The notes below the pieces were generated by a model that had not been told where the DNA came from, did no database searches, and saw only the letters and a list, made by a program, of their open reading frames with translations. Below are positions 18,340-25,934 of a stretch of DNA of 34,538 nt, in pieces. The DNA is from an uncultured bacterium (GTDB lineage: Bacteria; Omnitrophota; Gorgyraeia; Duberdicusellales; 4484-171). Made by a program: the position numbers and the translations under genes. The stretch covers positions 1 through 34,538 of the forward strand of contig CAJXAF010000006.1 of assembly GCA_913050175.1 (NCBI GenBank), given 5' to 3'. The first letter of the stretch is position 1, and each line of letters opens with the position of its first letter.

Positions 18340-19337
18340 GATTTCTTTCCAACTCTTATTAATTGTTCAGTCATTAAAGCTAAAATCGCTAAAGCTATAA
18401 ATATTTGAAATCTCTCATGGTAAAATTTAACCATTTTAGATTTCAACTCTCTTTTCTCCATGTTTTTTAGACGCTTGCGATAAATTGTATCAAGGCCGAA
18501 ATCAGCCAAAGCCGAACGCACATACATACCGCCGGTAGTTAAAGCAATATTTTGTAAAATTTCTTCATTAAGTCTTGTTTTTACAACATTTTCATTTTTA
18601 TCTTTTAAAAATGTTTTCTTTCCTGCTTGGTTATAAGTCTGAATCAACTCCCCCTCCTTAGTACCGATGCCAACAGAGAATATTTTTATCCCTTCCTTTA
18701 AAGCTTTCTTAGCTAACTTCAAGGCACCACCCTGATGATCCTCACCATCAGTGATCAGGATTAATACTTTGTATTTTTTATCGATTTCTGCCAAACTTTT
18801 AATTGCTACTCTTAAAGCCTCTGATATAGAAGTTCCGCCTCGGGGGATTGTATCTGTATTTAAGTCGTCTAAACTTAAACGAAAACCGTCATAATCTGAA
18901 GTTAAAGGGCACTGCAGGTAAGCAGAACCGGAAAAAGCAATTAAACCTACCCGGTCGCCTTTTAGTTTTTCCACCAGGTCTTTAATAGCCATTTTTGAAC
19001 GACTGAGCCGATTAGGCCTTATATCCTCTGCCAACATGCTTTTTGATGTATCCAGAGCAATTAAAATATCTATACCTTCTCTTTTAACTTCCCGCCACTT
19101 AAACCCCCATTGGGGACGCATCAAAGCAATAATTGATAATACAGCTACTAGTAAAATAAGCAAAAATTTTATTTTTATTGCTTTAAAATTTACCAGGGAC
19201 GTTAAATTTTCTAAAAGATTCTTATCGGCAAATTTAGCTAAAAGCTGTTTTTTCTCTTTAAAGGCCCAGATAAAAAACAACCCTAAAGCTAAAATCACCC
19301 AAAAACCACCCAAATAATAAGTTTCAGCAAACTTCAT
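18336..19337 (-). CDS. batB: BatB-like von Willebrand factor A membrane protein
   Basis: MIDAS DxSxS in ILIALDTSKSMLAEDIRPNRLSRSKMAI; LITDGEDHQGGA; flanking TM helices. Confidence 0.9.
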   Translation of the reverse strand: MKFAETYYLGGFWVILALGLFFIWAFKEKKQLLAKFADKNLLENLTSLVNFKAIKIKFLLILLVAVLSIIALMRPQWGFKWREVKREGIDILIALDTSKSMLAEDIRPNRLSRSKMAIKDLVEKLKGDRVGLIAFSGSAYLQCPLTSDYDGFRLSLDDLNTDTIPRGGTSISEALRVAIKSLAEIDKKYKVLILITDGEDHQGGALKLAKKALKEGIKIFSVGIGTKEGELIQTYNQAGKKTFLKDKNENVVKTRLNEEILQNIALTTGGMYVRSALADFGLDTIYRKRLKNMEKRELKSKMVKFYHERFQIFIALAILALMTEQLIRVGKKS

Positions 19338-19349
19338 AATTATTGAAAT

Positions 19350-20345
19350 CTAAGGCAATATTCGTAAATAAGTACTCGCTAATAATTCCTGGAGTATCAA
19401 GAAAAATAACCCCAGGATCAGAAAATAAGAAAATAGCTCTTTATATTGGCGAAAACCTTTATCTTGGAGCTCAGTCGTCTCCAAAGAATCAATCTCAGCA
19501 TAGATTGCCTTTAAAGATTCGGTGTCAGTAGCCCTATAGTACCTACCTTTAGTTTCTTTAGCTATCTCTTTTAGGGTTTCTTCATCAATATCAATCCGTA
19601 CTTGTTGATATATACTGCGGCCAAAAATATCCTTTCCCGGATAGGGAACAGGTCCTTTTGTGCCTACACCGATTGTATAAATTTTAATACCCAGGGCTTT
19701 AGCAGCTTCTGCTGCTAAGCGAGGCGAAATTTTACCGGCATTATTAACCCCATCAGTTAAAAGGATTATAATTCTACTCTTGCTTTTAGTATTTTTTAAC
19801 CTATTTAAGGAAGAATTTATAGCTGAGCCAACTGCTGTCCCGTCTTCAATTTTACCACTCTCTACTCTGGCTAAATTTTCAATGAGCCAATCATAATCTA
19901 AAGTCAAAGGGCAAACTGTATAAGCTAGCCCGGCAAAAGTGACTATTCCGATTCTATCACTCTGCCTCTGGCCAATAAAATCCTTAGCTACATTTTTGAC
20001 GACTTCCAACCTATTTTTTCTTAAGCCTCTTATTTTAAAGTCTTCGGCAAGCATACTGCCTGATGAATCTATGGCTAAAACAATATCTACGCCTTCTGTT
20101 TGAATTTTAGACTCTTTTAAAGGTAATCTTGGCCCAGCCAGGGCAAAAATAAATAAAGCAATGGTTAAAAAGCGCAGATAAAAAATATTTTTGGCAGCCA
20201 CTAATCTTAGGTTTGACTTAAAAGATCCGAGTAAGTTCTGGGAAGAAAAATTAATACTACCTTTAGCATTTTTCCTAAAAAGAAAAAAACTAAAAAAAAT
20301 CAAAGGTATTGTTAGAAATAAAATCCAAATGTCCTTAAAAACCAT
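19350..20345 (-). CDS. batA: BatA-like von Willebrand factor A membrane protein
   Basis: MIDAS IVLAIDSSGSMLAEDF; LLTDGVNNAGKISP; IYTIGVGTKGPVPYP; N- and C-terminal TM. Confidence 0.92.
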   Translation of the reverse strand: MVFKDIWILFLTIPLIFFSFFLFRKNAKGSINFSSQNLLGSFKSNLRLVAAKNIFYLRFLTIALFIFALAGPRLPLKESKIQTEGVDIVLAIDSSGSMLAEDFKIRGLRKNRLEVVKNVAKDFIGQRQSDRIGIVTFAGLAYTVCPLTLDYDWLIENLARVESGKIEDGTAVGSAINSSLNRLKNTKSKSRIIILLTDGVNNAGKISPRLAAEAAKALGIKIYTIGVGTKGPVPYPGKDIFGRSIYQQVRIDIDEETLKEIAKETKGRYYRATDTESLKAIYAEIDSLETTELQDKGFRQYKELFSYFLILGLFFLILQELLASTYLRILP

Positions 20346-20347
20346 AA

Positions 20348-20929
20348 TTAATCTTTGCCCTGTCTTAATTTTGTCTGGTCAATAAGTTCTTTTCCAATTG
20401 ATAAGCTCTGGGCAATCTCAATATCCGTAGGTCCATATTTAGCAAATTTTACAAGATCGCAATGGGTCAAAAATGTCTTAAGTATATTTTTTTGCGAGTC
20501 ATTTAGGCGTGAGCTTTCTTTTAGTAAATTTAGGAATTCTTCGGTTGTCATCTCGGGAGCCCGGTAGGAAAATCTATTTTCTAAGTAATAACGGATAATG
20601 TTAGATAACTCGAAGTAGAATTCCTTTATCTTGCCTGCCTTTAGTAAATTCCTCTCTTCTAAGGACTTAAAAGCCTCATAGGCAATCTCATGGGCTGGTT
20701 TAATATAAGTTTGTTTTTTCTCCGGTTGATTTTTATAGCGCTTCTTTAGAAACCATAAACTTATCGATATAAGTAAAATTACAACTATTATACCTAGTAC
20801 TAAGAAAATTACGGAATAGTCTGCGGGAAATTTTACAGGTGGTTTTATATCCTTTAATCCTTCTGCCAAAGAAAAATTAGCTGTAAGCACTGCCAAAAAT
20901 GTGGTTAAACTTAGGGTATATTTTTTCAC
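20348..20929 (-). CDS. DUF4381-like membrane protein of the Bat operon
   Basis: Signal peptide, single TM, then FKSLEERNLLKAGKIKEFYFELSNIIRYYLENRFSYRAPEMTTEEFLNLL; position between DUF58 and batA. Confidence 0.75.
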   Translation of the reverse strand: MKKYTLSLTTFLAVLTANFSLAEGLKDIKPPVKFPADYSVIFLVLGIIVVILLISISLWFLKKRYKNQPEKKQTYIKPAHEIAYEAFKSLEERNLLKAGKIKEFYFELSNIIRYYLENRFSYRAPEMTTEEFLNLLKESSRLNDSQKNILKTFLTHCDLVKFAKYGPTDIEIAQSLSIGKELIDQTKLRQGKD

Positions 20930-20930
20930 T

Positions 20931-21809
20931 TTAGCGCAACCGGGATTCTCTTAATTTAAAAAATTTTACCAATTCTTTCTCATAAGGTTTATCAGTATAA
21001 ATATCGATGCTATCCACCCCTAGTGAACGAAAAAGAGTAGTTCGTGCCTTTATCCTTTCTTGGGCTTTAATTTTGTAATTTTTCCGAAAGGTTGAACTCC
21101 CCGTATCGACTACTCTTTCTTGATTTGTCTCTTTATCAGAAAACCTGACAATTCCTATATCATCAAGCTCTATTTCCCGGGGATCAGTAATTGTGACACC
21201 AACAATATCATGGCGTCTATTAGCGATAGCCAGGGAAGCTTTAAAATCTTTGGCTAAAAAATCTGATATAAGAAAAGATATAGTTTTTCTCTTTGTCAGA
21301 TGACTTAAATAATCCAGGGCCAAATTAATATCCGTACCTTTGCCTTGCGGCTTAAAGTAGAGTGCTTCCCGGATAACTCTTAAGACATGGCGCAGTCCTT
21401 TTCTGGAAGGAATAAACTTTTCAATCCGATCAGTAAAAATAATTAACCCTACTTTGTCGTTATTTTGAATTGCTGAAAAAGCCAGCACTGAACAAAGCTC
21501 GGCAGCTAATTGAACTTTCAACTGGTTAGATGAACCAAAAAAAGCTGAACCGGACATATCTAAGAGCAACATTACTGTCAGCTCTCTTTCCTCAATAAAT
21601 TTTTTTATAAAAGGATGGCCTGTTCTAGCCGTAACATTCCAGTCAATAGTGCGAATTTCATCACCGGGTAAATACTCTCTCACCTCATGAAATTCCATGC
21701 CCCTTCCCTTAAATACACTGTGGTATTTTCCGGCAAAGGTATTACTTACCATCCGGGAAGTAGTTATCTGGATCTTTCTGATTTTTTTTAATATTTCTTT
21801 GGGAATCAT
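20931..21809 (-). CDS. DUF58 domain protein (VWA-like)
   Basis: GKYHSVFKGRGMEFHEVREYLPGDEIRTIDWNVTARTGHPFIKKFIEERELTVMLLLDMSGS, the DUF58 hallmark. Confidence 0.96.
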   Translation of the reverse strand: MIPKEILKKIRKIQITTSRMVSNTFAGKYHSVFKGRGMEFHEVREYLPGDEIRTIDWNVTARTGHPFIKKFIEERELTVMLLLDMSGSAFFGSSNQLKVQLAAELCSVLAFSAIQNNDKVGLIIFTDRIEKFIPSRKGLRHVLRVIREALYFKPQGKGTDINLALDYLSHLTKRKTISFLISDFLAKDFKASLAIANRRHDIVGVTITDPREIELDDIGIVRFSDKETNQERVVDTGSSTFRKNYKIKAQERIKARTTLFRSLGVDSIDIYTDKPYEKELVKFFKLRESRLR

Positions 21810-21861
21810 CTTGGTTTAAGATGAAAAAATAAGAAGTAATATAGGCGCGTCAAAAGACGCC

Positions 21862-22860
21862 TTAAGGAACTTCTACTTCCTCAAATATCTTCTTAATGAT
21901 ATCTTCAGATGTCATACTTTCAGCTTCAGCTTCATAGCTTACTATTACCCTATGTCTTAAAACATCCATGCCGATATCCTTTACGTCCTGGGGAGTAACA
22001 TAACCTCTCTGGCGGATAAAAGCATAGGCTTTAGAAGCCAGGGTAAGAAAAATAGTTGCCCGGGGAGAGGCGCCATACTGAATTAAATCCTTAAAGCCTT
22101 CTAATTTATACTTTTGAGGCTCTCTAGTAGCAAAAACAATATCCAATATGTACTTTTCTAACTTCTCATCCATATATATCTCATCAACGACACGCCTAGC
22201 CTTAATAATATCTTCCGGCCCGATAACCGGTTGAACTTCTAGTTTTCTGTCAACAAAACTCATGCGTTTTAAGATTTGATGCTCTTGGCCAATATCAGGG
22301 TAAGTAATATTTACTTTAAGCATAAACCTGTCAATTTGAGCTTCGGGCAAAGAATAAGTGCCCTCTTGCTCAATTGGATTTTGAGTTGCCATCACCAAAA
22401 AGGGGTCACTTAAAGGATAGGTATTCTCACCAATAGTCACCTGTCTCTCCTGCATAGCCTCAAGGAGAGCGCTCTGAACTTTTGCCGGAGCCCGGTTAAT
22501 TTCATCGGCTAGAATTATATTTGCAAATATAGGGCCCTTCTTGGTAGTAAAAGTACCTTCCTTAGGATTATAAACTAAAGTTCCAATTAAATCTGCCGGG
22601 AGAAGGTCAGGAGTAAATTGAATTCTTTGAAATTTTGTATTAATACCTTGAGATAAAGTATTAATAGATAGAGTTTTAGCTAATCCGGGAACACCCTCAA
22701 CAAGAACGTGCCCATTAGCCAGTAAACCGACTAAGAGTCGATCAATTAGATAATCCTGACCAATGATAACTTTTTTGATTTCTGAACGCAGATTGCTGAC
22801 AAAAACACTTTCTTTCTTAACCTTCTCATTAATCAGAGTAATTCCTGTACTCATTGTCAC
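21862..22860 (-). CDS. MoxR family AAA+ ATPase
   Basis: GHVLVEGVPGLAKTLSINTLSQ (Walker A), ILADEINRAPAKVQSALLEAMQERQVTI (Walker B), MATQNPIEQEGTYSLPEAQIDRFML. Confidence 0.97.
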   Translation of the reverse strand: MTMSTGITLINEKVKKESVFVSNLRSEIKKVIIGQDYLIDRLLVGLLANGHVLVEGVPGLAKTLSINTLSQGINTKFQRIQFTPDLLPADLIGTLVYNPKEGTFTTKKGPIFANIILADEINRAPAKVQSALLEAMQERQVTIGENTYPLSDPFLVMATQNPIEQEGTYSLPEAQIDRFMLKVNITYPDIGQEHQILKRMSFVDRKLEVQPVIGPEDIIKARRVVDEIYMDEKLEKYILDIVFATREPQKYKLEGFKDLIQYGASPRATIFLTLASKAYAFIRQRGYVTPQDVKDIGMDVLRHRVIVSYEAEAESMTSEDIIKKIFEEVEVP

Positions 22861-22888
22861 TCCTTTTTTAAAAATTAAAAGAAACCGC

Positions 22889-23245
22889 TTATCCTCTTCC
22901 CTTTAAATAATCATCTAATTCACCAGGAGTAGAGATCATAGTATCGTAATACCGACCATAAAGTTCGCAATCAGGGGGATTATGCCTACGGCAAATTTGG
23001 GGACGACCATTGTATTCTTGACAACGGTTATCATCGCCTAAATACATACATTTTCCCTCAACCAGTTGATACCATCTCTTATTCCTAACGTATACCTTTA
23101 CAGTATCAAAATGCAGTTGCCATCTTAAATCGTCAACCTCATTTTTATTCTGAGGTTTGCCAATGCCCATGGCCAGATTCTTACAACAGGTAGCCGGACA
23201 CTCTCGGCAGCCAAAGCTTGTGGGTATTCTTGAATTATCAGTCAT
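22889..23245 (-). CDS. YkgJ-type zinc/iron-chelating Cys-cluster protein
   Basis: CRECPATCCKNLAM...GKCMYLGDDNRCQEYNGRPQICRRHNPPDCELYG cysteine pattern. Confidence 0.82.
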   Translation of the reverse strand: MTDNSRIPTSFGCRECPATCCKNLAMGIGKPQNKNEVDDLRWQLHFDTVKVYVRNKRWYQLVEGKCMYLGDDNRCQEYNGRPQICRRHNPPDCELYGRYYDTMISTPGELDDYLKGRG

Positions 23246-23282
23246 ATTTTCTCCTTTTATATTGATTTCTTAACTTTACATA

Positions 23283-23357
23283 TGGCTGCCCGGCTAGGAC
23301 TCGAACCTAGGAAACAAGAACCAGAATCTTGCGTGTTACCAATTACACTACCGGGCA
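23283..23357 (-). tRNA. tRNA-Gln (anticodon CTG), CCA encoded
   Basis: Minus strand TGCCCGG-TA-GTGTAATTGGTAACAC-G-CAAGA-TTCTGGT-TCTTG-TTTC-CTAGG-TTCGAGT-CCTAG-CCGGGCA-G-CCA; all four stems pair; 75 nt. Confidence 0.96.
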
Positions 23358-23374
23358 AGATTTCAGAATGTTCA

Positions 23375-23403
23375 ATTATAGCAATACTTTTTAAGATTTG
23401 CAA
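23375..23403 (-). promoter_or_regulatory. Sigma70-type promoter of tRNA-Gln
   Basis: Minus strand TTGCAA-17 nt-TATAAT, ending 17 nt upstream of the tRNA 5' end. Confidence 0.7.
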
Positions 23404-23441
23404 ATTCTTTCTGGCAGGTAGTTTTTTATATATTCCTATAT

Positions 23442-23474
23442 AAAAAACAAGGGAGTATTTTATTTACTCCCTTG
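23442..23474 (-). terminator. Strong Rho-independent terminator
   Basis: Minus strand perfect 10-bp stem CAAGGGAGTA / TACTCCCTTG, 7-nt loop, then TTTTTT. Confidence 0.9.
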
Positions 23475-23502
23475 CTCCGTGGCTTAAATCTACTTGTTTC
23501 CT
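23442..23502 (-). ncRNA. Candidate ~60-nt intergenic small RNA (promoter plus terminator only)
   Basis: Minus-strand TTGACT-17-TAAAAT promoter (23509-23537) immediately upstream of a strong intrinsic terminator; no ORF between them. Confidence 0.35.
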
Positions 23503-23508
23503 AATTTT

Positions 23509-23537
23509 ATTTTAAACCTGGGAAAAACCAGAGTCAA
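23509..23537 (-). promoter_or_regulatory. Putative sigma70 promoter between the PHP-like gene and the terminator
   Basis: Minus strand TTGACT-CTGGTTTTTCCCAGGTT (17)-TAAAAT. Confidence 0.45.
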
Positions 23538-23585
23538 CAATAAACTAGGGGGTATTTGGAAACGTTTACAAAGGGCTTTTATTTA

Positions 23586-25040
23586 TTAATTCAAGAAGAT
23601 AGGGTTGGTCACTAAATGCAGGTCTTTACTTATGATTTCTAAGCGATAGTATGTTTTCTCATCCTGGCTAAGATTGTCAATATAATCAATGACAAACGGC
23701 GATTGGACTTTACTATTTACCAAGACTTTGCCTTCTTTTATTATTCTTACTTCTAAAGGTTGTTCACTCTTAAGAAACTCTCCCTTAATATGTATAATAG
23801 ATTTTCCTTTAAAACTAGTTGAGCTACCGACAAAAGCTTTATTTTTATTAAACTCATCGCAAAGGTAAAATTCAGATAGTTTAAAATCAAGGCTCTTTGA
23901 ACCTCTAGCTACATACATTCTCCCCTTTTCGATTGCCTCCAATACACCTGTTTTAGTTTTTTCTTTGGCTAAAATTATGGTTTGAAGATCATCTATACTC
24001 TTAGATAAATCACCGCTCTCAAAAGCTAAAGCACCAATAGCCCAGATAGGAGCTAGACGTTTTCCTTGACAGTAATCTAAGAGAATTTTATCCCAGATAC
24101 CGCCGGGTTTACCAATTATCTCATAGCCTTCATAAAATATAGCAAAACCATTGTAATTGTGAGTTTTTAATAGATCGTAATGGTGTTTTTCTGTTTTAGA
24201 ATGAACTTTGTGAGCAGTGAAAAAATATTCTGCCTCAGGATGGGCCCAAAAACTTAAACCCTCTTTTTCTTTTACATAATCAAAGAAATCTTGAAAAGGC
24301 TCTAGTTTTGATTTGAAACCATATTGATCGAAGCGATAATTTAGAAAAGGCCAATTATTTATAATAAATAAAAGTGAAATAAAGATAAGAAAATAACCTG
24401 TCCGGCGAAACTCGGGTGAATATTGGCCTAATTTAACTCCTTTCTGGTCCTGATAATTATATTTTCTTTTAGATAAACATAATATGCCAATTAAAAACAG
24501 TAAAAACGGCCAGAGTTTTATTGTTGAAAAGTCTTTAGCCAGAGCCGGGGGATTACCAATAACCGGAAGATTTTTATAGTCCTCGGGTCTATCTAAACCA
24601 ATGGCTAAGATATGTTTGTGCCAATCGTGTATGGAAAAACTATCCCTAAAAGGAAACCCTCGCCAGTAGTAATAAGGTGCAGCTTCAAGACCGGCGATTA
24701 AAACAGTATTGGGAAATTTACTCTGAACTTTCGCTATCTCATTTAAATAAGACTTAATGCCGTATGTAGAAATTGACTTATGCTCAACTCTTTTTTTAAT
24801 TAATTTTCGTAAAGGCCAAAGCCCGTATTCCCAACGCATTCGATAGCGATCAGTAGGAATTACTACTGATACACCTTTCTCATAAGCTATGCTAACTATT
24901 TCCTCAAGTGTATATTGTCCTTCGCTGACATTTGAACTTATTTGAATTATGCTTTTAAGTTGGATTAAATTATTCTGAGGCCAGGCCCGAGGAATGAGGA
25001 TTAAAAATAAAATTAAGGTAAGGATTTGGCATTTTCTCAT
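23586..25040 (-). CDS. PHP-domain-like membrane/secreted protein, probably degenerate in metal ligands
   Basis: Signal peptide; SEGQYTLEEIVSIAYEKGVSVVIPTDRYRMRWEYG, VLIAGLEAAPYYYW, FWAHPEAEY, NGFAIFYEGYE follow the PHP layout; central TM segments. Confidence 0.65.
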   Translation of the reverse strand: MRKCQILTLILFLILIPRAWPQNNLIQLKSIIQISSNVSEGQYTLEEIVSIAYEKGVSVVIPTDRYRMRWEYGLWPLRKLIKKRVEHKSISTYGIKSYLNEIAKVQSKFPNTVLIAGLEAAPYYYWRGFPFRDSFSIHDWHKHILAIGLDRPEDYKNLPVIGNPPALAKDFSTIKLWPFLLFLIGILCLSKRKYNYQDQKGVKLGQYSPEFRRTGYFLIFISLLFIINNWPFLNYRFDQYGFKSKLEPFQDFFDYVKEKEGLSFWAHPEAEYFFTAHKVHSKTEKHHYDLLKTHNYNGFAIFYEGYEIIGKPGGIWDKILLDYCQGKRLAPIWAIGALAFESGDLSKSIDDLQTIILAKEKTKTGVLEAIEKGRMYVARGSKSLDFKLSEFYLCDEFNKNKAFVGSSTSFKGKSIIHIKGEFLKSEQPLEVRIIKEGKVLVNSKVQSPFVIDYIDNLSQDEKTYYRLEIISKDLHLVTNPIFLN

Positions 25041-25149
25041 TAAATTTGGATAGTTAGAGATTAGCTTAAGAGAGCAAGAACTATAGACATGCGGACCATA
25101 ACATGATCATCTACTAATATAATATTTATAGCCATTAGTCTATACTTAC

Positions 25150-25170
25150 CTTTATAATTAAATTATAAAG
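25150..25170. promoter_or_regulatory. Perfect 21-bp palindrome (operator-like)
   Basis: CTTTATAATT-A-AATTATAAAG: 10-bp perfect arms, overlapping the -10 of the minus-strand promoter at 25162-25189. Confidence 0.55.
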
Positions 25171-25189
25171 CAAGGTCTCCCCTTGTCAA
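25162..25189 (-). promoter_or_regulatory. Consensus sigma70 promoter for the PHP-like gene
   Basis: Minus strand TTGACA-16 nt-TATAAT, ~120 bp upstream of the ATG at 25040; the -35 overlaps the 3' end of the DUF192 CDS. Confidence 0.75.
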
Positions 25190-25755
25190 GGCAATGCCTT
25201 AAGAGGGTTTTCTTCTAGCCTTAGATCCAATTTATCGCCGATATTAATGCCTAATTTATCAACAAAACCGGCATTAATTTCTAAAACATACTTGGCCTCT
25301 GCTTTCGGGTAGATCGGCTGACAGAAATCATCACTACAGGGTTGGGCCTGTTTCTTAATAAAGACTACTCTTTCTTTACTGTTAATCCAGATCATATCTA
25401 GAGGGATATAAGTATCCTTCATCCAAAAAGAATGCTTGCTTTCGCTTTCGAAGACAAAAATCATACCTCTATCCTCTTCTAATCTAGGCCTAAACATCAG
25501 ACCTCTCCGGCGGGCTTCTAAGGTATCAGCGATCTCGACAGTAAAACAAGTATCTTTAAAGCAAACCTTATCTTCTGATTTAGCCAGGATAGGAAAAAAT
25601 ATAAAAATAAACAAAAATGAAGCTCCGCTGACTAAAGCCCACTGTTTCCTGCGTATCGCTTTTTGCGGAGCGGAATCCTGCAACTGCTTCCATCCCCGGC
25701 TTAAAAGCCGAGGTTTTATCGTGGGGGATAAAGTCAGCCAGTAAAATTTTCTCAT
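25186..25755 (-). CDS. DUF192 family secreted protein with anomalous long N-terminal extension
   Basis: FTVEIADTLEARRRGLMFRPRLEEDRGMIFVFESESKHSFWMKDTYIPLDMIWI, the DUF192 hallmark; hydrophobic signal SFLFIFIFFPILA preceded by ~45 mostly polar residues. Confidence 0.9.
   Translation of the reverse strand: MRKFYWLTLSPTIKPRLLSRGWKQLQDSAPQKAIRRKQWALVSGASFLFIFIFFPILAKSEDKVCFKDTCFTVEIADTLEARRRGLMFRPRLEEDRGMIFVFESESKHSFWMKDTYIPLDMIWINSKERVVFIKKQAQPCSDDFCQPIYPKAEAKYVLEINAGFVDKLGINIGDKLDLRLEENPLKALP
25627..25738. mobile_element. Candidate MITE / insertion-element-end-like remnant
   Basis: GCTGACT (25627-25633) and AGTCAGC (25732-25738) form 7-bp terminal inverted repeats, with subterminal CCCAC/GTGGG; internal hairpin CCCCGGCTT-AA-AAGCCGAGG (25694-25713). 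Confidence 0.4.
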
Positions 25756-25785
25756 AGAAATAGTCTTAATACTTGCCTTGGGCTA

Positions 25786-25813
25786 TTGACAAAAGTTTAT
25801 TTTAATCTATAAT
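25786..25813 (+). promoter_or_regulatory. Perfect-consensus sigma70 promoter on the plus strand
   Basis: TTGACA (25786-25791)-16 nt-TATAAT (25808-25813). Confidence 0.8.
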
Positions 25814-25829
25814 AAAAAATCTCTCATTC

Positions 25830-25881
25830 GTTAATAAAGGTTTTTAAATTAATTGTCTTCATTATCCTTACCTTTATTAAC
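25830..25881 (+). promoter_or_regulatory. Leader stem-loop with perfect 12-bp arms upstream of the 53-aa ORF
   Basis: GTTAATAAAGGT (25830-25841) and ACCTTTATTAAC (25870-25881) are exact reverse complements; 28-nt loop. Confidence 0.6.
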
Positions 25882-25934
25882 AAGGCTCACTGTTTTAACC
25901 AATAACCGCTTCTTTTAAAAATAAAGGTGTTTTA

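Noticed and set aside
21840-21865. GC-rich hairpin GGCGCGTC-AAAA-GACGCC between moxR and the DUF58 gene
   Set aside because: Stem is imperfect and not followed by a U-tract on the minus strand; not a convincing terminator, though processing is possible.
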